The translations under genes and the position numbers were made by a program. Below are positions 43,919 through 51,450 of a DNA stretch of 64,000 nt, in pieces; the first letter of the stretch is position 1, and every line of letters begins with the position of its first letter. Source of the stretch: Edaphobacter modestus (lineage in GTDB: Bacteria > Acidobacteriota > Terriglobia > Terriglobales > Acidobacteriaceae); assembly GCF_004217555.1 (NCBI RefSeq), contig NZ_SHKW01000001.1:5084001-5148000 (forward strand), given 5' to 3'. The notes below the pieces were generated by a model. The model was not told where the DNA came from and searched no databases. It saw only the letters and a list, made by a program, of their open reading frames with translations.

Positions 43919-44179
43919 ATGAGGTGTAAGCATCTGGATCAGATTCGGGACGTAAAGCCTTCGGCCAAGGGATGCGAGGAGTGTCTGAAGAGCGGAAGCT
44001 GGTGGGTTCATCTGCGGATGTGCAAGATCTGCGGGCACGTAGGATGTTGCGATTCGTCGCCGAACAAGCATGCGACGAAGCACTTTCACGGGACGAAGCA
44101 TCCGATCATGCGCTCGATTGAGCCGGGGGAGACGTGGGGGTGGTGCTATGTCGACGAGGTGGAGTTGGACTTCGGCTGA
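43919..44179 (+). CDS. UBP-type zinc finger protein
   Basis: 86 residues. The whole protein is one zf-UBP module: CKHLDQI, GCEECLKSGSWWVHLRMCKICGHV with paired cysteines, CCDSSPNKHATKHFHGTKHP with Cys/His ligands, and a final WGWCYVDEVELDF. In eukaryotes this fold binds ubiquitin C-termini; the bacterial stand-alone versions are of unknown role. GAGAGGG lies before ATG 43919. It follows the NtrC-type gene by 88 nt and precedes a CDGSH protein by 82 nt, all in the same direction. Confidence 0.88.
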   Translation: MRCKHLDQIRDVKPSAKGCEECLKSGSWWVHLRMCKICGHVGCCDSSPNKHATKHFHGTKHPIMRSIEPGETWGWCYVDEVELDFG

Positions 44180-44261
44180 CATATTGCGCGGCGGTGAAGA
44201 GCCAAGCCGACACCGGTTTGCTATGCTGGGCTCATCCTTTGCAAAGAGAGTGAGCAGCACG

Positions 44262-44480
44262 ATGTCAGAAGAAGCAGTAAAGATTACGGTTCGCCCGAAT
44301 GGTCCGTTGCGGGTGGAGGGTCCGATCTCGTTGACGGATGCGGATGGAAGGCATTGGGATCTTACGGGCAAGCCGGCGATCTCGTTGTGCCGGTGTGGTG
44401 CGAGCGAGAAGCGGCCTTTCTGCGATGGTTCGCATAACAGGGTGGGCTTTCAGTGCGCGGCTTCGCCGAACTTGACGTAG
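44262..44480 (+). CDS. CDGSH-type iron-sulfur protein
   Basis: 72 residues. The C-terminal CRCGASEKRPFCDGSH motif gives the three Cys and one His ligands of a [2Fe-2S] cluster. The N-terminal half (ITVRPNGPLRVEGPISLTDA) is the usual beta segment of short bacterial CDGSH proteins. Role likely in redox or cluster transfer. ATG 44262 gives the standard length; ATG 44223 is also in frame. A strong hairpin follows the stop. Confidence 0.92.
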   Translation: MSEEAVKITVRPNGPLRVEGPISLTDADGRHWDLTGKPAISLCRCGASEKRPFCDGSHNRVGFQCAASPNLT

Positions 44481-44492
44481 TGTGATTAAGAT

Positions 44493-44535
44493 TGCCGCTT
44501 CGACCGCCTCTTTCTGGGGGCCGGTCGAAGCGGCA
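44493..44535 (+). terminator. Strong hairpin after the CDGSH gene
   Basis: Perfect 14-bp stem TGCCGCTTCGACCG (44493-44506) and CGGTCGAAGCGGCA (44522-44535) with a 15-nt loop; followed by GCATTGTTTC, a weak U-tract. Confidence 0.65.
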
Positions 44536-44590
44536 GCATTGTTTCTCCGTGGATTTCAATCCCGGCAGCTCTGATTGTGAGGAAGGCTCG

Positions 44591-46750
44591 ATGAGACGTT
44601 TGACCTGGTCGATGGGGATGTTGTCGGGTGTTCTGTTGCTTTCAACCGGAATGGCCTGGTCGCAGACGGGCGGAGCCGACCCGCAGGCGGTGACGTTGCC
44701 GGCGGGAAAGCTCGCCGAGTATGTGGGGCAGTACCGGGGCGCGGTCGAGCCGGATGTCATTCAATCGATCTCGCTTCGAGGCGGGGCTTTGTATGTAGAA
44801 GGCGAGCGCATGGCGACCCTGGAGCTGAAGCCGGAGTCGGAGGATCACTTTTTTATGCCGGCCTCGCCGACTCGCGTCGCGTTTACGCGCGATGCCGCGG
44901 GGAAGGTGACGGGACTGACGACGACGGCGACGGGACCGCGAAGCAGCGGCGGGTCGATGAGCATGGTGCGCTTCAGCGAGACGCCTGCGGAGCTGAATCA
45001 CTTCCGCGAGTACACACGCAGCGAGACGATGGTGCCGATGCGCGATGGTGTGAAGCTGCATCTCGTCATCCTGCGACCGAAGGGTTCGGAGAGCACGGGA
45101 GAGCCGCTTCCATTCCTGCTGCAGAGGACGCCCTATGGGGTGGACGGGGAGACGTCTTTCAGCGTGAACGCCTCGAAGCCGGAGCTGGCGGCGAGCGGAT
45201 ACCTCTTCGTCTTTGGGGATATTCGTGGGCGCTATAAGTCGGAAGGGAAGTTTGTGATGAATCGGCCAGTCGTCGAGCACAAGACGAAGAAGGATGTGGA
45301 CGAGACGACGGATACCAATGACACGATCGACTGGCTGCTGAAGAATCTGCCGAACAATAATGGTCGCGTCGGTGTTTACGGCATCTCCTATCCAGGCTTT
45401 CTGGCGATCATGGCAGGAATCGATGCCCATCCTGCGGTGAAGGCAATCTCTCCGCAGGCGCCGATGACGAACATCTGGATCGGCGATGACTTTTTTCACA
45501 ATGGGGCGTTCCGCGAGACGTATGGCTTTGACTATGTGCAGCAGCTTGAGGGGCAAAAGACGGATGTGCGGGTCGAATCGAGCGAGGACACGTTCGATTT
45601 CTTTCTAAAGAACGGGAACTTTGCCGGAGCGGCGAAGAGCGCGGGAATGAGCGATCTGCCGACGGCGAAGGCGTTTCTTTCGCAGCCGGCGTATACGAAG
45701 TTCTGGCAGGCGATGGCGGTGGAACCGCATCTGACGAAGGTGGAGGTCCCGACGCTCGAGGTGGGGGGCTGGTGGGACCAGGAGGATATGTGGGGTCCCC
45801 AGGCCGAGTACGCTGCGCTGGAGCCGCACGATAAAGACCATGAGGTTTATCTGGTGCTGGGACCGTGGAACCATGGTGGATGGGTTCCAACGACGAGACA
45901 TCTGGGAGCGGTGGACTTTGGCTCTGCGACTGGGGAGGTGTATCGGAAGACGATCGAGGCACCTTTCTTTGAGAGATACCTGAAGGATCGTACGGGCTTC
46001 GATCTGAAGGATACTGCGAGCTTCCGTACGGGCGTTGACGAATGGAAACGATATGATGCCTGGCCTCCGAAGTCAGGGTTCAGGCAGACGAAGATGTATC
46101 TTGCGGCCGATCATGGACTCAGCTTCGAGGCGCCGAAGGATGAGTCGAAGACGGAGTATGTGGCTGACCCGGCGAATCCCGTGCCCTATCGAAACAGGCC
46201 GATCCAGCCGACCTATGGGAGTGGGTCGAAGTGGAGGACGTGGCTGGTGGAAGATCAGCGGTTTGTGAGCGGGCGCAAGGACCTGGCGAACTTCACGACT
46301 GCACCGCTCGATCATGATGTGACGGTGACAGGAGATGTGGTTGCCGATCTCTTTGCTTCGACGACGGGGAGCGATGGCGACTGGGTGGTGAAGCTGATCG
46401 ATGTGTATCCCGACGATGCGCCGAACGGCATGGGCGGCTACCAGCTGATGATTGCAGATGAGATTCTTCGTGGGCGATATCGGAAGAGCTTCGAAAAACC
46501 GGAGCCGGTGAAGCCGGGTGAAGTGGCTAAGTACAAGTGGAGCCTGCATGGAGCGGATCACACCTTTCTGAAGGGGCATAGGATCATGGTTGAGGTGCAA
46601 TCGAGCTGGTTCCCGCTCTACGATCGGAATCCGCAGACCTATGTGCCGAACATCATGACCGCTCCGGCGAGTGCGTACAAGGCGGAGACGATCTCGATCT
46701 ACGGTTCTGCGAAGTATCCGTCGCATCTGGAGTTCGAGATGCCGGAGTAA
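44591..46750 (+). CDS. CocE/NonD-family hydrolase (X-Pro dipeptidyl-peptidase S15-like), exported
   Basis: 719 residues. Signal peptide RLTWSMGMLSGVLLLSTGMA. A preceding domain of about 130 residues (LAEYVGQYRG, DVIQSISLRGGALYVEGERM) resembles the DUF3471-like tail found on some secreted hydrolases. The alpha/beta hydrolase follows: MVPMRDGVKLHLVILRPKG, RTPYGVD, FGDIRGRYKSEG, nucleophile in GVYGISYPGF, and LGPWNHGGW with the His. The C-terminal jelly-roll (PepX_C) includes DWVVKLIDVYPDDAPNG. Substrate may be an acyl-amino acid, peptide or ester. GAGGAAGG is 5 nt before ATG 44591. Confidence 0.88.
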   Translation: MRRLTWSMGMLSGVLLLSTGMAWSQTGGADPQAVTLPAGKLAEYVGQYRGAVEPDVIQSISLRGGALYVEGERMATLELKPESEDHFFMPASPTRVAFTRDAAGKVTGLTTTATGPRSSGGSMSMVRFSETPAELNHFREYTRSETMVPMRDGVKLHLVILRPKGSESTGEPLPFLLQRTPYGVDGETSFSVNASKPELAASGYLFVFGDIRGRYKSEGKFVMNRPVVEHKTKKDVDETTDTNDTIDWLLKNLPNNNGRVGVYGISYPGFLAIMAGIDAHPAVKAISPQAPMTNIWIGDDFFHNGAFRETYGFDYVQQLEGQKTDVRVESSEDTFDFFLKNGNFAGAAKSAGMSDLPTAKAFLSQPAYTKFWQAMAVEPHLTKVEVPTLEVGGWWDQEDMWGPQAEYAALEPHDKDHEVYLVLGPWNHGGWVPTTRHLGAVDFGSATGEVYRKTIEAPFFERYLKDRTGFDLKDTASFRTGVDEWKRYDAWPPKSGFRQTKMYLAADHGLSFEAPKDESKTEYVADPANPVPYRNRPIQPTYGSGSKWRTWLVEDQRFVSGRKDLANFTTAPLDHDVTVTGDVVADLFASTTGSDGDWVVKLIDVYPDDAPNGMGGYQLMIADEILRGRYRKSFEKPEPVKPGEVAKYKWSLHGADHTFLKGHRIMVEVQSSWFPLYDRNPQTYVPNIMTAPASAYKAETISIYGSAKYPSHLEFEMPE

Positions 46751-46773
46751 TCGGTGACCGCAGAGGAGAGTGC

Positions 46774-47334
46774 TTGACGATCAGGACGATCAGCAGTCGC
46801 GAGGTCTATCGCAACCCATGGACGAGCGTGCGCGAGGATGTGATTGAACGCGCGAACGGGCAGCGCGGCATCTATGGAGTAGTCGATAAAGACCCGGCTT
46901 CGATCATCATTCCTCTGGAGAAGACAGAGGAGGGCGAGTTTGTTTACCTGATTGAGCAGTTTCGCTATACGGTAGGCGGGCGGTTCGCTGAGTTTCCGCA
47001 GGGTGGTTGGGAACGGGCCGACGTGGTGCCGGAGGAGCTGGCGCGCGGGGAGCTGCGGGAGGAGACAGGCATCGAGGCCGAACGTCTGACGCTGCTGAGT
47101 ACATTGCAGATCGCATACGGTGTGATGAATCAGAAGCACTATGTCTTTCTTGCGGAGGGACTGACGCACGGTGAGGCTGATCCCGATGCGGAAGAACACG
47201 ACCTGGTGCTGCGCCGAGTGAGCGTAGCGGAGTTTGAGCGGATGTTGCTGAACGGAGAGATTGTGGATAACTGTTCGGTCGCGGCGTGGGGTCTATACAA
47301 GGTATGGCTGGAGCATGGGCGCCCTGCGAGGTGA
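46774..47334 (+). CDS. Nudix hydrolase (ADP-ribose pyrophosphatase-like)
   Basis: 186 residues. N-terminal beta domain (SREVYRNPWTSVREDVIERA) as in ADP-ribose pyrophosphatases, then PQGGWE and the Nudix helix ARGELREETGI. The strict consensus GX5EX7REUXEEXGU is only partly met: the helix reads GEL where REL is usual and there is one extra residue before it. The metal-binding EE pair is kept. TTG 46774 is the only start near the conserved N-terminus. It lies 23 nt after the CocE-type gene. Confidence 0.85.
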   Translation: MTIRTISSREVYRNPWTSVREDVIERANGQRGIYGVVDKDPASIIIPLEKTEEGEFVYLIEQFRYTVGGRFAEFPQGGWERADVVPEELARGELREETGIEAERLTLLSTLQIAYGVMNQKHYVFLAEGLTHGEADPDAEEHDLVLRRVSVAEFERMLLNGEIVDNCSVAAWGLYKVWLEHGRPAR

Positions 47335-47338
47335 TGTT

Positions 47339-47800
47339 GTGAATGAAGAGAAGGACATGGAAGCTGGTGACGCGGGACAAGAGCTTGTAACTCAGGCCGA
47401 AGGGACGGAGCGGGGACTGCGCTGGGCTAGCATGGGCAGTTTTTTGTTCGCCTTGATCCAGAGCGCGTGCGCGGCGGTGCTGGCCATTAGCGGATTTCGT
47501 GTGCTGATCGGGTTGAGTGCTCTGGCCGCGGCGAGCGGAGTTTATGGTCCGGCGAAGGGCTTTCATCAGGATGCCATTCGGATCCCGATGATGTGGGTGG
47601 CGCTGATTGGATCACTGGCGAACCTGTATTCGGTGTGGAGGGTGCGGTCGTTGCGGGCGCGCCCGGCGGCGCAGTGGAGGGTGCAACCGGTTTCGCGTAA
47701 GAAGCTGCGTTCGGAGCGGCTGCAGATTGTTCTTGCAGGGGTGACGCTGCTGCTGCTCGCGGCAGAGTTGGTTACGCATCCTATGATGCATCGTGTATGA
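47339..47800 (+). CDS. Small membrane protein, unknown
   Basis: 153 residues with three hydrophobic stretches (FLFALIQSACAAVLAISGF, MMWVALIGSLANLYSV, IVLAGVTLLLLAAELV) and a basic loop between the last two (RVRSLRARPAAQWRVQPVSR). GTG 47339 is chosen because GAGGTGAT precedes it and it lies 4 nt after the Nudix stop; ATG 47357 is a good alternative. No family recognised. Convergent with the anti-sigma gene, with only 7 nt between stops. Confidence 0.72.
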   Translation: MNEEKDMEAGDAGQELVTQAEGTERGLRWASMGSFLFALIQSACAAVLAISGFRVLIGLSALAAASGVYGPAKGFHQDAIRIPMMWVALIGSLANLYSVWRVRSLRARPAAQWRVQPVSRKKLRSERLQIVLAGVTLLLLAAELVTHPMMHRV

Positions 47801-47807
47801 CGATGAT

Positions 47808-48086
47808 TTACGAGGGTGGTTCTTCTTCCTCGTATTCGGTCGATGACGGAATCTCAAGCATGGCGGCTGCCAGGCGTGCGTGAAGGCGTTCGCTGTAGCC
47901 GAGGGGGAGCTCGAAGACGCGATCGTCGGCGGTAAGGATAAGGATGTTGCGGGTGGAATCGAGAATCGCCGAGCAGATCTCACAGTGTTCGAGGTGATGC
48001 TCTACGTCGGCGCGGATCTCGGCGTCGAGGGTGTTGTCCAGATAACCGGAGATATATTCCCAGACATGGCGGCAGTTCAGAACCAT
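47808..48086 (-). CDS. Zinc-finger anti-sigma factor (zf-HC2)
   Basis: 92 residues. The anti-sigma fold HVWEYISGYLDNTLDAEIRA is followed by HHLEHCEIC, giving the HxxxCxxC zinc ligands of ZAS-type anti-sigma factors. There is no membrane helix, so it is soluble, as in RsrA-like redox- or metal-sensing members. It overlaps the sigma gene by 10 nt and is the last gene of the peptide/MNIO operon. The C-terminus is acidic (EYEEEEPPS). A metal- or redox-triggered release of the sigma factor is a reasonable inference. Confidence 0.87.
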   Translation of the reverse strand: MVLNCRHVWEYISGYLDNTLDAEIRADVEHHLEHCEICSAILDSTRNILILTADDRVFELPLGYSERLHARLAAAMLEIPSSTEYEEEEPPS

Positions 48087-48694
48087 GGGAACCTCCTTCG
48101 GCGCTGCGGAGCTGTGCTGAGGAGCTGAGGAGCGAGTTGCTTCTGCAGCATCATGCGGGCGCGGTGAAGTCTCATTTTGACAGACGCGACGGTGATGCCG
48201 AGGGTTTCGGCTGTCTCCTTCACATTGCGTTCTTCAAGCTCGCGGAGGACGAAGACCTCGCGATAGGCGAGCGGAAGAGCGGAGAGGGCGCGGCGAATGA
48301 GGGAACGAACTTCCTGGCGCTCGAGGGTCTCGGAGGGAATCTCGCGCCAGTCGGTGAGCTGGGCCGGGACGACGGGACCTTCGGTGTCGTCGATGGAGTC
48401 TGTAAGGCCGGGTTGCTTGCGGCGCAAACGGGCTCGCGCCTCGTTGAGGGCGATGGCGATGAGCCAGGTGCTGAAGCGCGACTCGGAGCGGAAGCGAGCG
48501 AGATTGCGATAGGCCTTGATGAAGGCCTCCTGCGCGGCGTCTTCGGCCTCGGCTTCGTTGTGCAAAAGAGAGAGCGCCATAAGGTAAACGCTGCGCTCGT
48601 AGGGGCGGATGAGCTCATGGAAGGCCTCGGTTTGACCAGCGAGGACTTCCGCAATCATGGCCGCCTCGTTTCTCTCGTTATCCAGAGACTGCAT
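48077..48694 (-). CDS. ECF (RpoE-type) RNA polymerase sigma factor
   Basis: 205 residues. Region 2: FHELIRPYERSVYLMALSLL, EDAAQEAFIKAYRNLARFR and FSTWLIAIALNEARARLRR. Region 4: ALPLAYREVFVLRELEERNV and LGITVASVKMRLHRARMML. It directs transcription of a dedicated regulon, and is probably held inactive by the overlapping anti-sigma factor. Start ATG 48694 overlaps the DoxX gene by 17 nt; ATG 48658 with GAGG upstream is possible and would remove the overlap. Its position inside the MNIO operon suggests it controls that operon. Confidence 0.92.
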   Translation of the reverse strand: MQSLDNERNEAAMIAEVLAGQTEAFHELIRPYERSVYLMALSLLHNEAEAEDAAQEAFIKAYRNLARFRSESRFSTWLIAIALNEARARLRRKQPGLTDSIDDTEGPVVPAQLTDWREIPSETLERQEVRSLIRRALSALPLAYREVFVLRELEERNVKETAETLGITVASVKMRLHRARMMLQKQLAPQLLSTAPQRRRRFPWF

Positions 48695-49196
48695 CCGTTT
48701 CCCAGTGTGTTTTGCCCACGGTGTGCATGTAAGGGCGGAATCTTCTGGCGATCAAAGCGTCGAGCGAGAAGAGGCCGGGGCCGAAGGCAAAGATGAGGAT
48801 CGCGGCAGCGAGGAAGGTATAAGCGTCTGCTTTATAGAACTTTTCCGAGTCGCTGAAGATGGCGAGGAATGCTTCGCGCTCCGCAGTCCAAAACGCTACG
48901 AACATTGAGCAGCTGAGCAAAAAAGCAATAGGACGCGAGAAGAGCCCGAGGATAAGCAGAATACCCCCGAAGAACTCGAGGCCGGAGACAAAATGTGCGT
49001 TCAGAGCGGGAAAAGGGATGTTCAGCGAGGTGAAGAAGTCAACTACCTTCGCCTGATGGTGCAGCTTGCCCCAGCCGGTCTGGGCGAACTGCCATCCCCA
49101 GTAGAGACGGACGAAGAGCAACACCGGCGAGCAGAGTTTCTCAGCGATGTTGCAGAGTGCGGCGTGGGCGGAGGCGAGACGGGTAAGGGGCTTCAT
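48678..49196 (-). CDS. DoxX-family membrane protein of the MNIO operon
   Basis: 172 residues, four hydrophobic helices. DoxX pattern: LLFVRLYWGWQFAQTGWGKL, then GLEFFGGILLILGLFSRPIA and AAAILIFAFGPGLFSLDALI. Its start overlaps the stop of the DUF2063 gene (ATGA). DoxX proteins are constant members of HvfABCD and bufferin-type operons; there the role is unproven, possibly electron transfer or handling of the modified peptide at the membrane. Confidence is high for the family, low for the task. Confidence 0.88.
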   Translation of the reverse strand: MKPLTRLASAHAALCNIAEKLCSPVLLFVRLYWGWQFAQTGWGKLHHQAKVVDFFTSLNIPFPALNAHFVSGLEFFGGILLILGLFSRPIAFLLSCSMFVAFWTAEREAFLAIFSDSEKFYKADAYTFLAAAILIFAFGPGLFSLDALIARRFRPYMHTVGKTHWETDAVSG

Positions 49197-50092
49197 CGGG
49201 GCTCCGTTGCGAGAGGTGTGCAGAGCCAGCCCATCTGCATAAGGTAGTGGAACGAAGATTGAATGTGGGCCGCACGATCCGATTCGGACAAGGTGCTGTT
49301 GGCGAAAGCAGCCTCAATGGCTTCTCCGAGGTTTGCGCCGTCTTCGAAGGCGCGGAGCAGAAGGTAGTCTTCGCGCGCCAGACGCTTATAGTAGACCGAG
49401 TCCTCGTGACGGTGGACGGCGAGATAGATCTGGCCGGGCACGAGTTTACGGGAACGCGTGCGACGAACCAGATGAATGCCGACTGCATTGGAAGCCTGTG
49501 CTCCCGCTCCTTGAGAGGCGTCACGTACAGCGATCAGAGCGTCGTCAACGGCGGCTGGAGCTTCGACGAGCTTGACGTAAGGCTGCAGGGAGAGAAGAGA
49601 AAGATCGTCAAGCAATGCTATCTCTTCGGTTGTGAGGGGCTGTCGCCGCTCGCTATCAAAAGCTTCAATGTGCGCCCACTCAAGATCCGCCATGGCGATG
49701 GCTTCCGCGGTTCGGGGCTGGGTATATTTTGGATTGTCGCGAAGCCATGCGGGGAGGGAAGAGCCGAGGTTGCGCAGTGTAAAGGAGCGCGAAGGATGGG
49801 CTTCAAGATAGGCGCGCATGAGGCGTTCGAACTTGCGCGTTCCGACGATCGACTTGAGGCCGGGAAAATCTTCGTCGAAGGAGGAGAAGACTCGGAACCA
49901 ATACTGCCGGTTGTAGATTTCGAGGCGTTCGAAGGAGCTGAGGCGGTCGTTCGGCTTGATGAACGAAGAGGCCTCGTCGGCAAGGGAGCGATTGTCGTCG
50001 TCGCGGCGACGCATCTGTTCGTTGCGGGTGAGGGGACGCATGACGGCCGCGGCCATGCGCTGCTGCAGGGCATGCAGCTCGGGGGCGTTCAT
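49193..50092 (-). CDS. DUF2063 / HvfC-type MNIO partner protein
   Basis: 299 residues. N-terminal DUF2063 domain (RLSSFERLEIYNRQYWFRVF, SFDEDFPGLKSIVG), then a middle with LEWAHIEAFDSE and a C-terminal half rich in beta segments ending YLMQMGWLCTPL. In MNIO systems this partner binds the leader peptide and is needed for the oxidase to act. ATG 50092 overlaps the MNIO stop by 4 nt (ATGA); the longer frame upstream is inside the MNIO gene. The pairing directly after the DUF692 gene is the typical order. Confidence 0.9.
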   Translation of the reverse strand: MNAPELHALQQRMAAAVMRPLTRNEQMRRRDDDNRSLADEASSFIKPNDRLSSFERLEIYNRQYWFRVFSSFDEDFPGLKSIVGTRKFERLMRAYLEAHPSRSFTLRNLGSSLPAWLRDNPKYTQPRTAEAIAMADLEWAHIEAFDSERRQPLTTEEIALLDDLSLLSLQPYVKLVEAPAAVDDALIAVRDASQGAGAQASNAVGIHLVRRTRSRKLVPGQIYLAVHRHEDSVYYKRLAREDYLLLRAFEDGANLGEAIEAAFANSTLSESDRAAHIQSSFHYLMQMGWLCTPLATEPR

Positions 50093-50952
50093 GCCGTCAC
50101 CGCCAGCGGCGCCGCCTCTGCCTGAGGATTGAGATAACGGTTCGCCTTGAGGGCTTCGGCGTGAACTTCCTCGAAGGACGGAATGGAGTCGTCCCACTCG
50201 AGCAGCGTGGCGGTGGGGCCGCAGCGCTCGATGGCGCGGGCGTAGAGCCCCCAGACAGGATCGAGCACGGGATGATCGTGAGTGTCGAGGATGTATTTCT
50301 CGAACTTCGAATGTCCGGCGATGTGGATCTGTGCGACGCGCTCGGCGGGCACGCTGTCGACGTAGGTATGCGGGTCGAAGTTGTGGTTCTGCGACGAGAC
50401 GTAGATGTTATTGACGTCGAGAAGAATGCCACAGTCGGCCTGTTCGACGACCTCGTTGAGGAACTCCCATTCGGTCATCTGGGAGACGTGAAATTCGGCA
50501 TAGCTGGAGACATTCTCGACAGCGATGGGGACCTCAAGGAAGTCTTGGGCCTGGCGGATTTTTTCGGCGGTGAGGTGGGCGGCCTCGAAGGTGTAGGGCA
50601 TAGGCAGAAGGTCGTGGGTGTAGGTTCCATCGACCGAGCCCCAGCAGAGATGGTCAGAGAGCCAGGGAGTGTTGGTGCGGCGAACCAAGGCCTTCAGCCG
50701 GCGGAGATGCTCACGCGAGTGGGGCTCGGCAGAGCCGAAGTACATGGAGACGCCGTGTTGCACGACACGATATTGATCGAGGATGCTGTCAAGAACCGTG
50801 AGCGGGCGACCGGCATCGACCATGTAGTTCTCGGAGATGATCTCGAACCAGTCGACGACCGGCTTCTTCTCGAGGATATGGCGATAATGCGGCACGCGAA
50901 GTCCGATGCCAACGCCATAGTCCGTAAATGCGTTGAAGCGATTTGCTGGCAT
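50089..50952 (-). CDS. DUF692 multinuclear iron-dependent oxidase (MNIO), peptide-modifying
   Basis: 287 residues, a TIM-barrel enzyme of the MbnB/HvfB/BufB family. Characteristic stretches: GVGIGLRVPHYRHIL, WFEIISENYM, VVQHGVSMYFGS, WLSDHLCWG, HDLLPMPYT, IAVENVSSYAEF, LLDVNNIYVSSQNHNFDP, IHIAGHS and LEWDD. Candidate iron ligands are His66, His113, Glu146, Asp179, His210 and Glu252. Family knowledge: di-/tri-iron enzymes oxidise cysteines in peptides to oxazolone-thioamide, thiooxazole or related copper-binding groups. ATG 50952 follows GGAGGACCAAGGA. The substrate is almost certainly the cysteine-repeat peptide encoded 79 nt upstream. Confidence 0.93.
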   Translation of the reverse strand: MPANRFNAFTDYGVGIGLRVPHYRHILEKKPVVDWFEIISENYMVDAGRPLTVLDSILDQYRVVQHGVSMYFGSAEPHSREHLRRLKALVRRTNTPWLSDHLCWGSVDGTYTHDLLPMPYTFEAAHLTAEKIRQAQDFLEVPIAVENVSSYAEFHVSQMTEWEFLNEVVEQADCGILLDVNNIYVSSQNHNFDPHTYVDSVPAERVAQIHIAGHSKFEKYILDTHDHPVLDPVWGLYARAIERCGPTATLLEWDDSIPSFEEVHAEALKANRYLNPQAEAAPLAVTA

Positions 50953-50977
50953 TCCTTGGTCCTCCACAGGAAGGCAG

Positions 50978-51016
50978 GCTGTATCGCCGCGGCGATGAGG
51001 CTCACGGCGATACAGC
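50978..51016 (-). promoter_or_regulatory. Intercistronic 12-bp hairpin between precursor peptide and MNIO genes
   Basis: GCTGTATCGCCG (50978-50989) and CGGCGATACAGC (51005-51016) form a perfect 12-bp stem with a 15-nt loop. On the transcribed (minus) strand no U-tract follows. Such a stem after a small precursor gene can attenuate read-through or protect the upstream mRNA, giving more peptide than enzyme. Confidence 0.65.
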
Positions 51017-51031
51017 GCAGCCGATGTCGTC

Positions 51032-51316
51032 TTAGTGCTTGGAGCCGTCCGTTGCGCAGCCACCCTTGCCCTTGCAGCTGTTCTTGCCCTTGCAGCCGTT
51101 GTCGCCGGCCTTGCAGCCGCCCTTGCCTTTACAGTCGTTCTTGCCTTTACAAGAGTGCTTGTCGGTGTCCTGCGCCATCATCGAGGAAGAGACAAGCGCC
51201 GCCTGTCCCAGTTGTGCGCCATCATGGCTGCTCGAAGCGTGCAGGGGGGTAGTGGAACCACTGAGCAATCCCGTGACGGCAGCGCTCAACATCATAGCCT
51301 TGAAAGAGTTCTTCAT
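51032..51316 (-). CDS. Exported cysteine-repeat precursor peptide (bufferin / HvfA-like)
   Basis: 94 residues. An N-terminal signal (FKAMMLSAAVTGLLSG, cleavage likely after HA around residue 27) precedes a Ser/Gln-rich spacer and a C-terminal core with two near-identical 13-residue repeats, CKGKNDCKGKGGC and CKGKNSCKGKGGC. Cysteines are at 56, 62, 68, 75, 81 and 87 (spacing 6,6,7,6,6). Such low-complexity Cys/Gly/Lys cores on signal-bearing peptides next to DUF692-DUF2063 genes define bufferins and HvfA-type RiPPs, which bind copper or other metals after modification. AAGGAGACTC is directly before the ATG. It is first in the operon. Confidence 0.9.
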   Translation of the reverse strand: MKNSFKAMMLSAAVTGLLSGSTTPLHASSSHDGAQLGQAALVSSSMMAQDTDKHSCKGKNDCKGKGGCKAGDNGCKGKNSCKGKGGCATDGSKH

Positions 51317-51450
51317 GGAGTCTCCTTATTTTGAGAGGGGCAAAGATGCCTCCTCTGTCTGCCTCGTTAGATACGAGGTGTGGAGAAGGGTAACAGTTTT
51401 CCTTCTACCGTTTGTCACAGAAATCGCCCCTCAAATTAAGGGCTAACGGT
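51317..51450. promoter_or_regulatory. Divergent regulatory region, peptide operon / AsmA-like gene
   Basis: 134 nt between two divergent starts. It holds a 6-bp inverted repeat CCTCGT-TAGAT-ACGAGG (51362-51378). On the minus strand GGAAAAC is followed about 18-20 nt later by CGTATC, which loosely resembles an ECF promoter (AAC-containing -35, CGT-type -10). Only a candidate: no second copy is visible to compare. Confidence 0.35.
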
